DNA of 64,000 nt. Origin: Nocardioides sp. dk884. GTDB taxonomy: Bacteria; Actinomycetota; Actinomycetes; Propionibacteriales; Nocardioidaceae. Position 1 is the stretch's first letter. Every line of letters begins with the position of its first letter. Of this stretch, positions 32,702 to 43,601 are shown one piece after another. The notes beneath the pieces are model-generated. The model was not told the DNA's origin, searched no databases, and worked only from the letters and a program-made list of their open reading frames with translations. The stretch spans positions 3,509,501 to 3,573,500 of the forward strand of contig NZ_CP045649.1 in assembly GCF_009557055.1 (NCBI RefSeq), in the 5' to 3' direction. A program made the position numbers and the translations under genes.

Positions 32702-33627
32702 CGGGCCACCTCCAGGCCCCGGTCGACGGGCCCCGGCGCCGGAGCGGTCAGACGCAGGAAGACCTCTTCGAGGTCGGTGCCGCGGGTGGCGAGCTGGTGC
32801 AGCTCCACCCCGGCGGCGAAGGCGGCGGCGCCGAGCACGGCGGCGGAGACGTCGGAGACGACCAGGCCGGCACCCTCCGGGCTGGCCCGCCAGCCGCGCT
32901 CGCGGCACAGCCCCGCGAGCCGCTCGGCGTCCGGGGACACCACCAGCGTCTCCTGGGTGGCCAGGTCCGCCAGGTCGGCCAGCGACGAGGCGTGCACCAG
33001 CCGGCCGCCGGCGATGATCACCACGTCGTCGACGGTGTGCTGCACCTCGCCGAGCACGTGGCTGGAGACCAGCACCGTGCGCCCCTCGGCGGCGAAGGTG
33101 CGCAACAGCCCGCGCAGCCACACGATCCCCTCGGGGTCCAGGCCGTTGGCCGGCTCGTCGAGCACGATGGCCGGCGGGTCGCCCAGCAGCGTGGTCGCCA
33201 GCGCCAGGCGCTGACGCATGCCCATGGAGTAGCCGCCGACCCTGCGCTGCGCCGCGGCGGTGAGCCCGACCAGGTCGAGGAGGTCGCGGCAGCGCTGCCG
33301 GGAGACCCCGACCTGGGGCGCGAAGACCTCGAGGTGGCCCAGCCCGGTGCGCGCGGGGTGGAAGCCTGCCTCCAGGGAGGCGCCGACCACGCGCGCCGGC
33401 CGCGGCAGGGCGACGTACGGCGTGCCGTCGACGAGCGCGCGGCCGGCGCTCGGCGTGGTCAGGCCGAGCAGCATCCGCAGCGTCGTCGTCTTGCCCGACC
33501 CGTTCGGCCCGAGGAAGCCGGTGACGGCTCCGGGGCGCACGGTGAAGGACAGGTCGTCGACGGCGCGGACCTGACCGAAGGACTTGCTGAGACCCTCGAA
33601 CGTGAGGGTGGGTCCGGTGCGCGTCAC
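32698..33627 (-). CDS. ABC transporter ATP-binding protein
   Basis: ATPase of 309 residues for the adjacent ABC-2 permease. Walker A GPNGSGKTT is at about 40 to 48, the signature-like YSMGMRQRL follows, then Walker B IVLDEPANGLDP and SSHVLGE. The C-terminal 90 residues resemble those of drug or lantibiotic exporter ATPases. I chose GTG at 33627: TAGGTT ends 7 bases upstream, fitting a leaderless start. TTG at 33636 would add 3 codons but would overlap that -10. Confidence 0.92.
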   Translation of the reverse strand: MTRTGPTLTFEGLSKSFGQVRAVDDLSFTVRPGAVTGFLGPNGSGKTTTLRMLLGLTTPSAGRALVDGTPYVALPRPARVVGASLEAGFHPARTGLGHLEVFAPQVGVSRQRCRDLLDLVGLTAAAQRRVGGYSMGMRQRLALATTLLGDPPAIVLDEPANGLDPEGIVWLRGLLRTFAAEGRTVLVSSHVLGEVQHTVDDVVIIAGGRLVHASSLADLADLATQETLVVSPDAERLAGLCRERGWRASPEGAGLVVSDVSAAVLGAAAFAAGVELHQLATRGTDLEEVFLRLTAPAPGPVDRGLEVAR

Positions 33628-33634
33628 CCGCGGC

Positions 33635-33640
33635 AACCTA
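33635..33640 (-). promoter_or_regulatory. Leaderless -10 element of the ABC transporter operon
   Basis: TAGGTT on the minus strand with 7 bases to the GTG at 33627. It matches the TANNNT-N6/7-RTG layout seen at several other genes here. Confidence 0.5.
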
Positions 33641-33650
33641 AGCCCTCGGC

Positions 33651-34997
33651 TCAGACGAGGGCCAATCGCTCCCGGACGACGTCGGCCAGACGATCGGCCA
33701 CCGACCGGGCGACCTCCGAGGTGGGGGCCTCGACCATCACGCGCACCAGCGGCTCGGTGCCCGAGGGGCGCAGCAGCACCCGCCCGTCCCCGCCGAGCGC
33801 CTTCTCCTCGGCCTCGACCGCCGCCAGCAGCACCTCGTCGGTGCTGGCGCGGGACTTGTCGACGCCGGGGACGTTGATGAGCACCTGCGGGAACCGGGTC
33901 ATCACGGCGGCCAGGTCGCGCAGCGAGCGGCCGGTCAGCACCATCCGCTCCAGCACGTGCAGCGCGGTCAGCACACCGTCACCCGTGGTCGCGTAGGCGC
34001 TCATGATCACGTGCCCGGACTGCTCGCCACCGAGGGTGTACCCGGCGCGGTTCATCTCCTCCAGCACGTAGCGGTCGCCGACCTGGGCCTGGCGCACGGC
34101 GATGCCGCGCTCGGTCAGCGCCCGGACCAGGCCGAGGTTGCTCATCACGGTGGCCACGAGGGTGTCCTGCGCCAGCAGGCCGGCGTCGCGCATGCCCAGC
34201 GCGAGGATGACCATGATCTGGTCGCCGTCGACGACGTTGCCCTCGGCGTCCACCGCCAGGCACCGGTCGGCGTCGCCGTCCAGGGCGAAGCCGGCGTCCG
34301 CGCCGTGCTCGAGCACCGCGGCGCGCAGCGGCTCGAGGTGGGTGGAGCCGCACCCGTCGTTGATGTTGAGCCCGTCGGGCTCGTTGTTGATCGCGATGAC
34401 CTCGGCGCCGGCGGCGCGCAGCGCCATCGGCCCGGCGACCGAGGCCGCACCGTGGGCGCAGTCGACGACGACGCGCAGGCCGGTGAGCGGGCGCGTCGTG
34501 GCGACGAGGTGGTCGACGTACTCCTCGATCGGGGTGGCGTACGGCGTCACGCGGCCGACGTGGGCGCCGCGGGGCGGGTCCCACTCGGTGCCCATGACCG
34601 CCTCGATCTGACGCTCCACGGCGTCGTCGAGCTTGACCCCGCCACGGGCGAGGAACTTGATGCCGTTGTCGGGCATCGGGTTGTGCGAGGCGCTGATGAC
34701 GACGCCGAGGTCGGCGCCGAGCGCACCCGTGAGGTAGGCGACCCCCGGCGTCGGGACGACCCGGAGCCGCAGGACGTCACAGCCGGCGGAGGCCAAGCCG
34801 GCGACGACCGCGTGCTCGAGGAACTGCCCCGAGATGCGGGTGTCGCGACCCACGACCGCCAGCGGACGCGGCCCGCTGAAGTCGCCGCGGTCGACGAGGA
34901 CCCTGGCTGCTGCAACGGAAAGGTCCAGGGCGAGAGGAGCGGTGAGAACACCGTTCGCCTCGCCCCGGACCCCGTCCGTGCCGAAAAGGCGTGCCAC
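33651..34997 (-). CDS. glmM: Phosphoglucosamine mutase
   Basis: GlmM converts glucosamine 6-phosphate to glucosamine 1-phosphate for peptidoglycan and mycothiol precursors. The 448 residues start [16 protein letters not shown]. The phosphorylated serine is S104 in [14 protein letters not shown], the magnesium motif is [11 protein letters not shown], and [14 protein letters not shown] is the C-terminal phosphate-binding loop. It follows rpsI by 17 bases and is likely cotranscribed with rplM-rpsI, an order conserved in actinobacteria. Confidence 0.97.
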   Translation of the reverse strand: MARLFGTDGVRGEANGVLTAPLALDLSVAAARVLVDRGDFSGPRPLAVVGRDTRISGQFLEHAVVAGLASAGCDVLRLRVVPTPGVAYLTGALGADLGVVISASHNPMPDNGIKFLARGGVKLDDAVERQIEAVMGTEWDPPRGAHVGRVTPYATPIEEYVDHLVATTRPLTGLRVVVDCAHGAASVAGPMALRAAGAEVIAINNEPDGLNINDGCGSTHLEPLRAAVLEHGADAGFALDGDADRCLAVDAEGNVVDGDQIMVILALGMRDAGLLAQDTLVATVMSNLGLVRALTERGIAVRQAQVGDRYVLEEMNRAGYTLGGEQSGHVIMSAYATTGDGVLTALHVLERMVLTGRSLRDLAAVMTRFPQVLINVPGVDKSRASTDEVLLAAVEAEEKALGGDGRVLLRPSGTEPLVRVMVEAPTSEVARSVADRLADVVRERLALV

Positions 34998-35014
34998 GCG
35001 TGTCGCGGTGGCGA

Positions 35015-35512
35015 TCAGCGCTTGCTGAACTGCGGCGCCTTGCGGGCCTTCTTGAGACCAGCCTTCTTGCGCTCGATGACGCGGGCGTCACGCGTGAGCA
35101 GGCCGGCCTTCTTCAGCGTCGCGCGGTTCGCGTCGAGGTCGACGGCGTTCAGCGCACGGGCCACGCCGAGACGCAGGGCGCCGGCCTGGCCGGTGATGCC
35201 GCCACCGTGGATGCGCGCGATGACGTCGAAACGACCGTCGAGCTGCAGCGCGGTGAAGGGCTCCTTGACAACCTGCTGGTGCAGCTTGTTGGGGAAGTAG
35301 GAGTCGAGCTCACGGCCGTTGATCGTCCACTGGCCGGTGCCGGGGACGATGCGGACGCGGGCCACGGCCTCCTTGCGGCGGCCGGTGGCCGCTGCGGGGG
35401 CGATGGTCGCGGGACGCTCGGGGGCGTCAGCGGACGGAGCGCTCTCCGAGCTGTACGCGATGCCCTGCTCGTCGGTCTCGAAGGTCTCCTCGACCTCGGT
35501 GGTGTCAGCCAC
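35015..35512 (-). CDS. rpsI: 30S ribosomal protein S9
   Basis: S9 of 165 residues. The core runs from about residue 40 ([19 protein letters not shown]) to the basic C-terminus ending APQFSKR, which reaches the P-site tRNA. The first 38 residues are an acidic extension ([18 protein letters not shown]), longer than in most bacteria but common in this group. The start is GTG at 35512. It lies 36 bases downstream of rplM. Confidence 0.96.
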   Translation of the reverse strand: MADTTEVEETFETDEQGIAYSSESAPSADAPERPATIAPAAATGRRKEAVARVRIVPGTGQWTINGRELDSYFPNKLHQQVVKEPFTALQLDGRFDVIARIHGGGITGQAGALRLGVARALNAVDLDANRATLKKAGLLTRDARVIERKKAGLKKARKAPQFSKR

Positions 35513-35548
35513 TGGTATTCCTCACTCAGACTTGGTCGGCGAAAACGA

Positions 35549-35992
35549 TTACTGGGAGATCTGGGTGATCTCGAAGGGGATGGCCTGCTGGGCCTGGTGC
35601 GGGTGCGTGGGACCCGAGTAGACCTTCAGCTTCTTGAGGATCTGCCGACCGAGCCGGTTCTTCGGGAGCATGCCCCACACGGCCTTCTCGATGGCCTTGC
35701 GAGCGTCCTTCTCCAGCAGCTCGCCGATCGGGGTGGCCGAGAGGCCGCCCGGGTAGCCGGAGTGGCGGTAGGCCATCTTCGTCGTCTTCTTGGTGCCGGA
35801 AAGCGCGACCTTCTCCGCGTTGACGATGATGACGAAGTCACCGGCGTCGACGTGCGGGGCGAAGATCGGCTTGTGCTTGCCGCGCAGGAGGTTGGCGGTC
35901 TGGACGGCGAGCTTGCCGAGGACGATGTCGGTGGCGTCGATGACAAGCCAGTCACGCTGGATGTCATCGGGCTTCGGGCTGTACGTACGCAC
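35549..35992 (-). CDS. rplM: 50S ribosomal protein L13
   Basis: L13 of 147 residues: [20 protein letters not shown] at the start, then [16 protein letters not shown] and [21 protein letters not shown] chose GTG at 35992, with GAAGG 9 bases upstream, which matches the family length; longer frames extend into the leader. First gene of rplM-rpsI-glmM, preceded by a strong promoter and a leader of about 170 bases. Confidence 0.96.
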   Translation of the reverse strand: MRTYSPKPDDIQRDWLVIDATDIVLGKLAVQTANLLRGKHKPIFAPHVDAGDFVIIVNAEKVALSGTKKTTKMAYRHSGYPGGLSATPIGELLEKDARKAIEKAVWGMLPKNRLGRQILKKLKVYSGPTHPHQAQQAIPFEITQISQ

Positions 35993-36166
35993 GATGTCGA
36001 GCCTTCTTCGTTCGTAGGACCCGACCAGGGAGATCCTGGCGGGTGGTGCTGCGGCGTCCTCTGACGAACAACTGCCCGGACGTTCCCGTGAGGTGGTTGC
36101 CCACCCGCGGAGCCCGGGGCTGCACCCCGACCGTGCGACAGGTCGAAAGCGCGGCAGGAGACGCGA
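35993..36166 (-). other. Long 5' leader of rplM-rpsI
   Basis: About 170 bases lie between the inferred transcription start near 36166 and the rplM start. The stretch is GC-rich with several short inverted repeats, such as TCGGGGTGCAGCCCCGG around 36110 to 36126. No gene is visible. Such leaders of ribosomal operons can bind a ribosomal protein for autoregulation; that is inference. Confidence 0.35.
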
Positions 36167-36172
36167 CCACTC

Positions 36173-36202
36173 AAGATACGGGCACGGCCCAGGGAGGGTC
36201 AA
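36173..36202 (-). promoter_or_regulatory. Promoter of rplM-rpsI operon
   Basis: -35 TTGACC (36202 to 36197) and -10 TATCTT (36178 to 36173) on the minus strand, 18 bases apart. It is one of the few near-consensus primary sigma promoters visible in the window. The gap between rplM and gltA (35993 to 36308) holds this promoter, the leader and the gltA -10, and nothing else that I can see. Confidence 0.7.
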
Positions 36203-36295
36203 AATGCTGCGGCCGGCCCGCTGCGCCTGACCACCGCTCACCCCCCGACCGCCCGCGACCCGGACACCGCCTACGCGCTACGGGGTAGAGAGCGT

Positions 36296-36301
36296 TAGGT
36301 T
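36296..36301 (+). promoter_or_regulatory. Leaderless -10 element of gltA
   Basis: TAGGTT with exactly 7 bases to the GTG start at 36309. No ribosome site is present, so a leaderless mRNA is likely. Confidence 0.55.
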
Positions 36302-36308
36302 GGGCGAC

Positions 36309-37598
<1,290 letters not shown>

Positions 37599-37632
37599 TC
37601 CTGGCCCCAGCACTCCACGCAGCACCCCACCC

Positions 37633-37669
37633 AGCGACCCCGGACGGCCCCGAGCCTTCCGGGGTCGCT
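37633..37669 (+). terminator. Terminator of gltA
   Basis: AGCGACCCCGGA (37633 to 37644) pairs perfectly with TCCGGGGTCGCT (37658 to 37669) around a 13-base loop, 35 bases after the gltA stop. Confidence 0.85.
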
Positions 37670-37748
37670 GCGTGTGGGGCCGGGTTTCTTGTCGTGTCCC
37701 CAGCCCGGTCTCAGCATCGTCACAGACACGGTGGGCACTCTGGTGACC

Positions 37749-39062
37749 ATGACCGACCAGCCTCCCTTCCCGCCTGCCGGTGCCCCGCGTGGACCGGAGT
37801 CGGATGACACCCAGCCGGTCCGCCCGACCACCGGCCAGCCCACCGGGCACCCCTTCGGTCAGCCGCTCGGCCCGCCGCCGCCCCCGCTGACCACCCCGAT
37901 GCCCCCGGCCGCCGCGAGCGCCGCCCCCGCCCCCACTGCTTCCGGGCGCGGCCGGTTCGCCGCCATGGTCGTGGCTGCCTCGCTGGTCGTGGGGGGTGCC
38001 GCCGGCGTCGGCGGCGCCGCTGCCTGGAACGCCTTCGACGACGACCCCGCGTCGCCCTCCCCCTCGACGTCGAGCTTCTCGCCCACCAAGACCAGCGACG
38101 ACGCCCCGGTGACCGACGGCTCGGTGCAGTCCGTGGCCGACAAGGTCCTGCCCTCGGTGGTCAAGATCGACGTCTCCGGCTCCCAGGGCTCCGGCTCGGG
38201 CTCCGGGGTGGTGATCAGCTCCGACGGCAAGATCCTCACCAACGACCACGTCGTCGAGGTCGCCGCTGAGGGCGGCACCATCTCGGTGTCCTTCAGCGAC
38301 GGCACCCGCGCCAAGGCCCGCATCCTCGGCACCGACAGCCTCACCGACCTCGCCGTGATCCAGGCCGAGGACGTCAAGGACCTGACCGCCGCCGAGATCG
38401 GCAGCTCCAGCGAGCTCAAGGTCGGAGAGCCGGTCGTCGCCGTGGGTTCCCCGTTCGGCCTCGACGCCACCGTCACCAGCGGCATCGTCAGCGCCCTGAA
38501 CCGTCCGGTCGGCGTGGGCAGCGACCAGTCCGGGAACACCACCGCCTACCCCGCGATCCAGACCGACGCGGCGATCAACCCCGGCAACTCCGGCGGCCCG
38601 CTGGTCGACATGCAGGGCCGGGTCGTGGGCATCAACTCCTCGATCCGGACCACCGGCTCGTCCTCGCCGTTCGGCGGCCAGAGCGAGGGTGGCTCGATCG
38701 GGCTGGGCTTCGCGATCCCGATTGACGCCGCCATGCCGATCGTCGAGCAGATCATCGACGGCGAGGAGCCGACCCACGCCCGCCTGGGCATCACCGTCTC
38801 CAACGTCGCGAGCAACGACACCGGCCGCAGCGAGGGTGCCCTGGTCCGCGAGGTGACCGCCGACTCCGCCGCCGCCAAGGCCGGCCTCGAGGCCGACGAC
38901 GTCATCGTCAAGATCGACGGCCACCAGATCACCAGCGCCGACTCCCTCATCGCGACGGTCCGGTCCTACCGCCCGGGTGACACCGTGTCGGTGACCTTCC
39001 GCCGCGACGGCGAGGAGCGCACCGCCGACCTCGAGCTGGGCTCGGACGCCGCCGTCGGCTGA
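37749..39062 (+). CDS. HtrA/DegP-type membrane-anchored serine protease with PDZ domain
   Basis: Envelope quality-control protease of 437 residues. A Pro-rich cytoplasmic N-terminus (1 to about 65) is followed by one transmembrane helix (about 72 to 95) and a Ser/Thr/Pro linker. The trypsin-like domain carries the triad H167 (TNDHVVE), D200 (LTDLAVIQ) and S281 (NPGNSGGPLVD). A PDZ domain lies at about 340 to 430 (RLGITV, then KAGLEADDVIVKIDG). The start is ATG at 37749; a longer frame from 37674 would overlap the gltA terminator region. It resembles mycobacterial PepD/HtrA. Confidence 0.94.
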   Translation: MTDQPPFPPAGAPRGPESDDTQPVRPTTGQPTGHPFGQPLGPPPPPLTTPMPPAAASAAPAPTASGRGRFAAMVVAASLVVGGAAGVGGAAAWNAFDDDPASPSPSTSSFSPTKTSDDAPVTDGSVQSVADKVLPSVVKIDVSGSQGSGSGSGVVISSDGKILTNDHVVEVAAEGGTISVSFSDGTRAKARILGTDSLTDLAVIQAEDVKDLTAAEIGSSSELKVGEPVVAVGSPFGLDATVTSGIVSALNRPVGVGSDQSGNTTAYPAIQTDAAINPGNSGGPLVDMQGRVVGINSSIRTTGSSSPFGGQSEGGSIGLGFAIPIDAAMPIVEQIIDGEEPTHARLGITVSNVASNDTGRSEGALVREVTADSAAAKAGLEADDVIVKIDGHQITSADSLIATVRSYRPGDTVSVTFRRDGEERTADLELGSDAAVG

Positions 39063-39080
39063 GGCACGTCCCCTCCCGGC

Positions 39081-39114
39081 ACCGGCCCCGCCGCCCCTCG
39101 GCAGCGGGGCCGGT
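39081..39114. terminator. Bidirectional terminator
   Basis: ACCGGCCCCG (39081 to 39090) pairs with CGGGGCCGGT (39105 to 39114) between the convergent protease and GNAT genes. Confidence 0.75.
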
Positions 39115-39132
39115 CCGCGTCTGTGGCGCCGC

Positions 39133-40173
39133 TCAGCCGAGCCGCTTCTGGAACTCCCCCAGCCGGGCCGTGGGGCGGAAGCCGAGGCGCTCGTTGACCG
39201 CCACCATGTGCGCGTTGACCTCGGCGTTGTAGGTGACCACGTGGTCGACCTCGGGGCACTCGGCCTGCAGCAGACGCAGGTTGGCGAGCTTCACCGCCAT
39301 CCCGAGCCGGTGCCCGCGGTGCGCGCGGCGTACCAAGGTGCCCCACTGGTAGGCGCGCCCCGGCTCGTGCACGGTGGTGGCGAGGTCGGAGTAGGCGACG
39401 ACCTCGCCCGCGGCGTCGAGCGCCACGGTGTTGAGCTTCGTGCGGCCCTGCAGCGCCTGGAGCGCCTCGGCGTCGCGCACCGCCTCGGTGCTCGCGGACT
39501 CGCGCTCGACCTCCAGCTCGCCCATCGGCGCCTCGGTCATCAGCGAGGAGGTCAGGTCCGCCCAGCCGACCAGCAGCTCCTCGGGCACCGGGCCCACCCA
39601 CGAGCGCAGCGTGTACGCCGCGTGGTGCGGCGCGGCCTCGGCGACCAGGCGGTCCAGCACGTCCGCGGGGACCGGCAGGTCGAGGATCCGCTGCACGTCG
39701 CCGAGCACCAGCGCGTAGCCCCGGGCGCGCGCGAACTCCGGGCCGGGCTGCCCGGCCCCGTCCGGGCCCGCGTCGTAGTCGTAGGTCGCCTCGGCGCCGA
39801 GCACGGGGCGGCCCTCGGCGCGCGCGGTCGCCTCCAGGTACGCGAGGAGCGCGGTGCCGTAGCCGCGGCGGCGCGCCGCCGGGACCACCTGCACCGAGAG
39901 CTCGCAGCGCTCGAGGTTGTCCAGCAGCGGGAGCTGGGTCCAACCGGCGGCGACGGTGCGCCCGTCCAGCCGACCGGCCCAGGCCCGGGCCACGCGCCGG
40001 ATCGAGGGCTCGGCGAACATCACCTGCAGCTCACGCGGCTGCCAGATCGCCGAGCTGCGGCCGCGCCCGTGGCTCTCGGCCTCGGCGTACGCGGCGTACC
40101 AGGCGGCGAAGGCCTGCTCGTCGTGCGGGTCGACCGCCACGATCTCCAGCTCGGCGCCGATCATGGTGCTCAT
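39133..40173 (-). CDS. Tandem-GNAT N-acetyltransferase
   Basis: A 346-residue protein with two GNAT folds. The N-terminal one has VVPAARRRGYGTALLAYLEA and the C-terminal one VRRAHRGHRLGMAVKLANL plus NAEVNAHMVAVNERLGF. The overall plan resembles mycothiol synthase (MshD) and related double-GNAT proteins. MshD itself is shorter, so I do not assign that role. ATG at 40173 overlaps the ABC-F stop (ATGA), so the two genes are translationally coupled. Confidence 0.85.
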   Translation of the reverse strand: MSTMIGAELEIVAVDPHDEQAFAAWYAAYAEAESHGRGRSSAIWQPRELQVMFAEPSIRRVARAWAGRLDGRTVAAGWTQLPLLDNLERCELSVQVVPAARRRGYGTALLAYLEATARAEGRPVLGAEATYDYDAGPDGAGQPGPEFARARGYALVLGDVQRILDLPVPADVLDRLVAEAAPHHAAYTLRSWVGPVPEELLVGWADLTSSLMTEAPMGELEVERESASTEAVRDAEALQALQGRTKLNTVALDAAGEVVAYSDLATTVHEPGRAYQWGTLVRRAHRGHRLGMAVKLANLRLLQAECPEVDHVVTYNAEVNAHMVAVNERLGFRPTARLGEFQKRLG

Positions 40174-41867
40174 CGGGCGCGCACCACCCGTCCCTCGTCC
40201 CACACCGGCTCGTCGGACTCATAGACCTCACCGTCGGAGCCGAAGACCAGGAACCGGTCGAAGCCGCGGGCGAACCAGCGGTCGTGGGTCACCGCGAGCA
40301 CGGTCCCCTCGAAGGCGGCCAGGCCGGCCTCGAGCGCCTCGGCGGACTGCACGTCGAGGTTGTCGGTCGGCTCGTCGAGCAGCAGCACCGTGGCCCCGGA
40401 GAGCTCGAGCAGCAGGATCTGGAAGCGCGCCTGCTGACCGCCGGAGAGCGACTCGAAGGTCTGCTCACCGGCGTGTGCGAGCTCGTAGCGGTCCAGCACC
40501 CGGCTGGCCTGCTCGCGACCCATCCCCCGGCGACCGTCGGGATGGCCGTCGCCGCGGTGCAGCACCTCCAGCAGGGTCCGCCCGACCAGCTCGGGGTGGT
40601 CGTGGGTCTGCACGAACCAGCCCGGGCGCACCCGCGCACCGAGCCGGGCACGGCCGGTGTGCGCGACCGGGGCGATCGCCAGCTCCCCGACCGGGCGGTG
40701 CTCGACGTCGGGGTCGGTGCCGCCGGCGGCGAGCAGGCGCAGGAAGTGCGACTTGCCCGAGCCGTTGGAGCCCAGGACCGCCACCCGCTCGCCGTACCAG
40801 ACCTCCAGGTCGAAGGGGCGCATCAGCCCGGTGAGCTCGAGGTCCTCGCAGACGACCGCGCGCTTGCCGGTGCGACCGCCGGTGAGGCGCATCGTCACCT
40901 GCTGCTCGCGCGGCTGCTCGGTCGGCGGGCCGGCCTCCTCGAACTTGCGCAGCCGGGTCTGGGCGGCGCGGTACTGGCTGGACATGCCGTCGTTGAACTC
41001 CGACTTCACCTTCAGCCGCAGCACCAGCGCCTTGATCTTGGCGTGCTCCTCGTCCCAGCGGCGGCGCAGCTCCTCGAAGCGGGCGAACCGGTCGGTGCGC
41101 GCCTCGTGGTAGGACGCGAAGCCGCCCGGGTGGGTCCACACGGAGTTGCCCACGCCGGGCCCGCCGCTGGCGAGCTCGACGGTGACCACCCGGGTGGCGG
41201 TGTTGTTGAGCAGCTCGCGGTCGTGGCTGACCATCAGGATCGTCTTGTCCGACTCGCGCACCCGCTGCTCGAGCCAGATCTTGCCGGGCACGTCGAGGTA
41301 GTTGTCCGGCTCGTCGAGCAGCAGCACCTGGTCGGGGCCGCGCAGCAGGAACTCCAGCACCAGGCGCTTCTGCTCACCGCCCGAGAGCGTGGTCAGGTCG
41401 CGGTACTTCACCCGGTCGTACGCCGCCCCGAGCGCCGCGGTCGTGCACACGTCCCAGACCACCTCGAGGTCGTAGCCGCCCGCGTCGGCGTACTCCCCCA
41501 GCGCCTCGGCGTACCTCATCTGGGTGCGCTCGTCGTCGGTGTCCATCAGGGCCGCCTCGAGGCGGTCGACCTCGGCCGCCGCGTCGCGCACCCGCTGCGG
41601 GGAGACCGAGAGCAGCAGCTCGGCGACGGTCGTCGAGCCGGCCGCGACGTGCTGGCGCATCACGCCCAGGCCACCGGAGCGGGTCACCGAGCCGGCGTGC
41701 GGCGCCAGCTCACCGGTGACGATGCGCAGCAGCGTGGTCTTCCCGGCGCCGTTGGCGCCGACCAGCGCCACCTTGGCGCCCTCGCCGACGCGGAAGGACA
41801 CCTCGTCGAGGAGCACCCGCCCGTCGGGCAGCTCGTATCGGACCCCTGCGACGTCGACATGTCCCAC
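40170..41867 (-). CDS. ABC-F family ATPase
   Basis: Soluble double ATPase of 565 residues. The first cassette has Walker A GANGAGKTT at 37 to 45, signature LSGGEQKRLVLE and Walker B VLLLDEPDNYLD. A charged linker of about 90 residues follows (RFARFEELRRRWDEEHAKIK), then a second cassette with GSNGSGKSH, LSGGQQARF and VLLLDEPTDNLD. There are no membrane segments. ABC-F proteins act on the ribosome, either in translation control (EttA-like) or antibiotic protection. The linker does not let me choose between these. Confidence 0.92.
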   Translation of the reverse strand: MGHVDVAGVRYELPDGRVLLDEVSFRVGEGAKVALVGANGAGKTTLLRIVTGELAPHAGSVTRSGGLGVMRQHVAAGSTTVAELLLSVSPQRVRDAAAEVDRLEAALMDTDDERTQMRYAEALGEYADAGGYDLEVVWDVCTTAALGAAYDRVKYRDLTTLSGGEQKRLVLEFLLRGPDQVLLLDEPDNYLDVPGKIWLEQRVRESDKTILMVSHDRELLNNTATRVVTVELASGGPGVGNSVWTHPGGFASYHEARTDRFARFEELRRRWDEEHAKIKALVLRLKVKSEFNDGMSSQYRAAQTRLRKFEEAGPPTEQPREQQVTMRLTGGRTGKRAVVCEDLELTGLMRPFDLEVWYGERVAVLGSNGSGKSHFLRLLAAGGTDPDVEHRPVGELAIAPVAHTGRARLGARVRPGWFVQTHDHPELVGRTLLEVLHRGDGHPDGRRGMGREQASRVLDRYELAHAGEQTFESLSGGQQARFQILLLELSGATVLLLDEPTDNLDVQSAEALEAGLAAFEGTVLAVTHDRWFARGFDRFLVFGSDGEVYESDEPVWDEGRVVRAR

Positions 41868-41994
41868 GGCGCCGATTCTCCGCTGCGCGGTCCCCCGGCG
41901 GCGAATCCTTTTGCCGTCTGTCCACCCGCTGGCCGAGCCCGGCGAGACCGACCAGCCACCGGGAACGATCGTGGACGAGCACCGACGGCTGCTC

Positions 41995-42000
41995 TACGTT
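41995..42000 (+). promoter_or_regulatory. Leaderless -10 element of the flavoprotein gene
   Basis: TACGTT with 6 bases to the ATG at 42007; no ribosome site is present. Confidence 0.5.
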
Positions 42001-42006
42001 CCCGCC

Positions 42007-43521
42007 ATGACCCAGGCAGAGCAGTACGACGTGGTGGTGGTCGGTTCCGGTGGCGGCGCGCTGACGGGGGCGCTCCTCGCGGCCCGGGCGGGCCTGCGCA
42101 CCGTGGTCGTGGAGAAGACGGAGTACATCGGGGGCACCTCGGCCTACTCCGGCGGCGCCTGCTGGCTGCCCGGCTCCGACGTGCAGCAGCGCGCCGGGCT
42201 GCCGGACTCCACCGAAGGAGCCCGCACCTACCTCAACGCGGTGCTCACCGACCCCGACCAGACCAAGCTCGAGGCGTTCGTGACCCACGCGCCGGTGCTG
42301 GTGGCCGAGCTCGAGGCGATGGGCATCGACTTCGTGCCGGTGCCGTTCCCGGACTACTACGACGCCCCCGGCCGGGTGCCGGGCGGCCGCTCGATCCAGG
42401 TCAGCGCCGTGCAGCGCGACGACCTGCCCGCCGAGGTGGCGCCGCTGGTGCGGCCGCCGGTCGAGCTCGACCGGGTCGGCCGGGGTGGGCGCCGCGAGCT
42501 GTCCGGTGGCCAGGCGCTGATCGCGCGCCTCGCCGCGGCGTACGTCGAGGCGGGCGGCGAGATCCGCACCCAGCTGCCGGTCACCGGCTATGTCACCGAC
42601 GAGGAGGGCCGGGTGGTCGGCGCGGCCGCGATGACCCCCGAGGGTCCGATCGAGCTGCGCGCCGAGCGCGGCGTGCTCGTGGCCGCCGGCGGCTTCGAGC
42701 GCAACGCCCGCATGCGCACCGAGCACGGCGTCCCCGGCGACGCCGCCTGGACGATGGCGCCCGCGGGCAGCAACACCGGCGAGCCGATCGAGGCCGCGAT
42801 CGCGATCGGCGCGGCCTCCGACTTCGCCGGCGCCGGGTGGTTCTGCCCCGGGCTCGAGCAGCCCTCCGGCGAGGGCTCGTTCACGCTGGGCTTCCGCAGC
42901 GGCCTGATGGTCGACGCCACCGGGCACCGCTACGCCAACGAGTGCCTGCCCTACGACCGGTTCGGCCGGGAGATGGCGAAGGCACCGGAGCGGACCCGGT
43001 CGTGGTACGTCTTCGACAGCCGCGAGGGCGGCCAGTTCCCCGCGATCGCGATTCCGCAGGGCGACGCCGCGGAGCACCTGGCCGCGGGCACCTGGGTGCG
43101 CGCCGACACGATCGCCGAGCTCGCCGAGGCCGCCGGGCTGCCGGCGGACGCCCTGGTCGAGCAGGTCGAGCGGTTCAACACCTACGCCGAGAAGGGCGAG
43201 GACCCCGACTTCGGCCGGGGTCAGGACGAGTACGACACCTTCTTCGCCGCCGGCACCGGCCCGAACAAGGCGCTCACGCCGTGCGACCAGGGCCCGTTCT
43301 ACGCCGCCCGGTTCGTGCTCTCCGACCTCGGCACGAAGGGCGGCGTGGTCACCGACGCCGTCGGCCGGGTGCTCCGCGAGGACGGCACCCCGCTGCCCGG
43401 GCTCTACGCCTCCAGCAACTCCACGGCCTCGATGTTCGGCGGGTTCTACCCCGGCCCGGGCGCGCCGCTGGGCAGCGCGATGGTCTTCGCCTCACTGGCG
43501 GTGCGCGAGCTGATCGGCTGA
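42007..43521 (+). CDS. FAD-dependent oxidoreductase, 3-ketosteroid dehydrogenase/fumarate reductase-like
   Basis: This 504-residue flavoprotein begins with the FAD motif YDVVVVGSGGGALTGALLAA and EKTEYIGGTSAYSGGACWLPG. The C-terminal segment reads GLYASSNSTASMFGGFYPGP and contains the second FAD contact. The plan matches the 3-ketosteroid-delta1-dehydrogenase/fumarate reductase family. The exact substrate is not readable; a steroid or other polycyclic ketone is plausible. It is monocistronic and probably leaderless, and shares a terminator with the convergent hypothetical gene. Confidence 0.85.
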   Translation: MTQAEQYDVVVVGSGGGALTGALLAARAGLRTVVVEKTEYIGGTSAYSGGACWLPGSDVQQRAGLPDSTEGARTYLNAVLTDPDQTKLEAFVTHAPVLVAELEAMGIDFVPVPFPDYYDAPGRVPGGRSIQVSAVQRDDLPAEVAPLVRPPVELDRVGRGGRRELSGGQALIARLAAAYVEAGGEIRTQLPVTGYVTDEEGRVVGAAAMTPEGPIELRAERGVLVAAGGFERNARMRTEHGVPGDAAWTMAPAGSNTGEPIEAAIAIGAASDFAGAGWFCPGLEQPSGEGSFTLGFRSGLMVDATGHRYANECLPYDRFGREMAKAPERTRSWYVFDSREGGQFPAIAIPQGDAAEHLAAGTWVRADTIAELAEAAGLPADALVEQVERFNTYAEKGEDPDFGRGQDEYDTFFAAGTGPNKALTPCDQGPFYAARFVLSDLGTKGGVVTDAVGRVLREDGTPLPGLYASSNSTASMFGGFYPGPGAPLGSAMVFASLAVRELIG

Positions 43522-43546
43522 GCCGACCGACCCGCTGCTGACGCAG

Positions 43547-43581
43547 ACCGGCCCGATGACCGTCGCGGTCATCGGGCCGGT
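43547..43581. terminator. Bidirectional terminator, 16-pair stem
   Basis: ACCGGCCCGATGACCG (43547 to 43562) pairs perfectly with 43566 to 43581 around a TCG loop. It lies between the convergent flavoprotein and hypothetical genes. Confidence 0.9.
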
Positions 43582-43601
43582 GCTCGTCGTGGGGTGTGCG
43601 G

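Noticed and set aside
39133..40173. Tandem-GNAT gene as mycothiol synthase (mshD)
   Set aside because: The double-GNAT plan is similar, but the length and motifs do not clearly match MshD and no other msh gene is linked.
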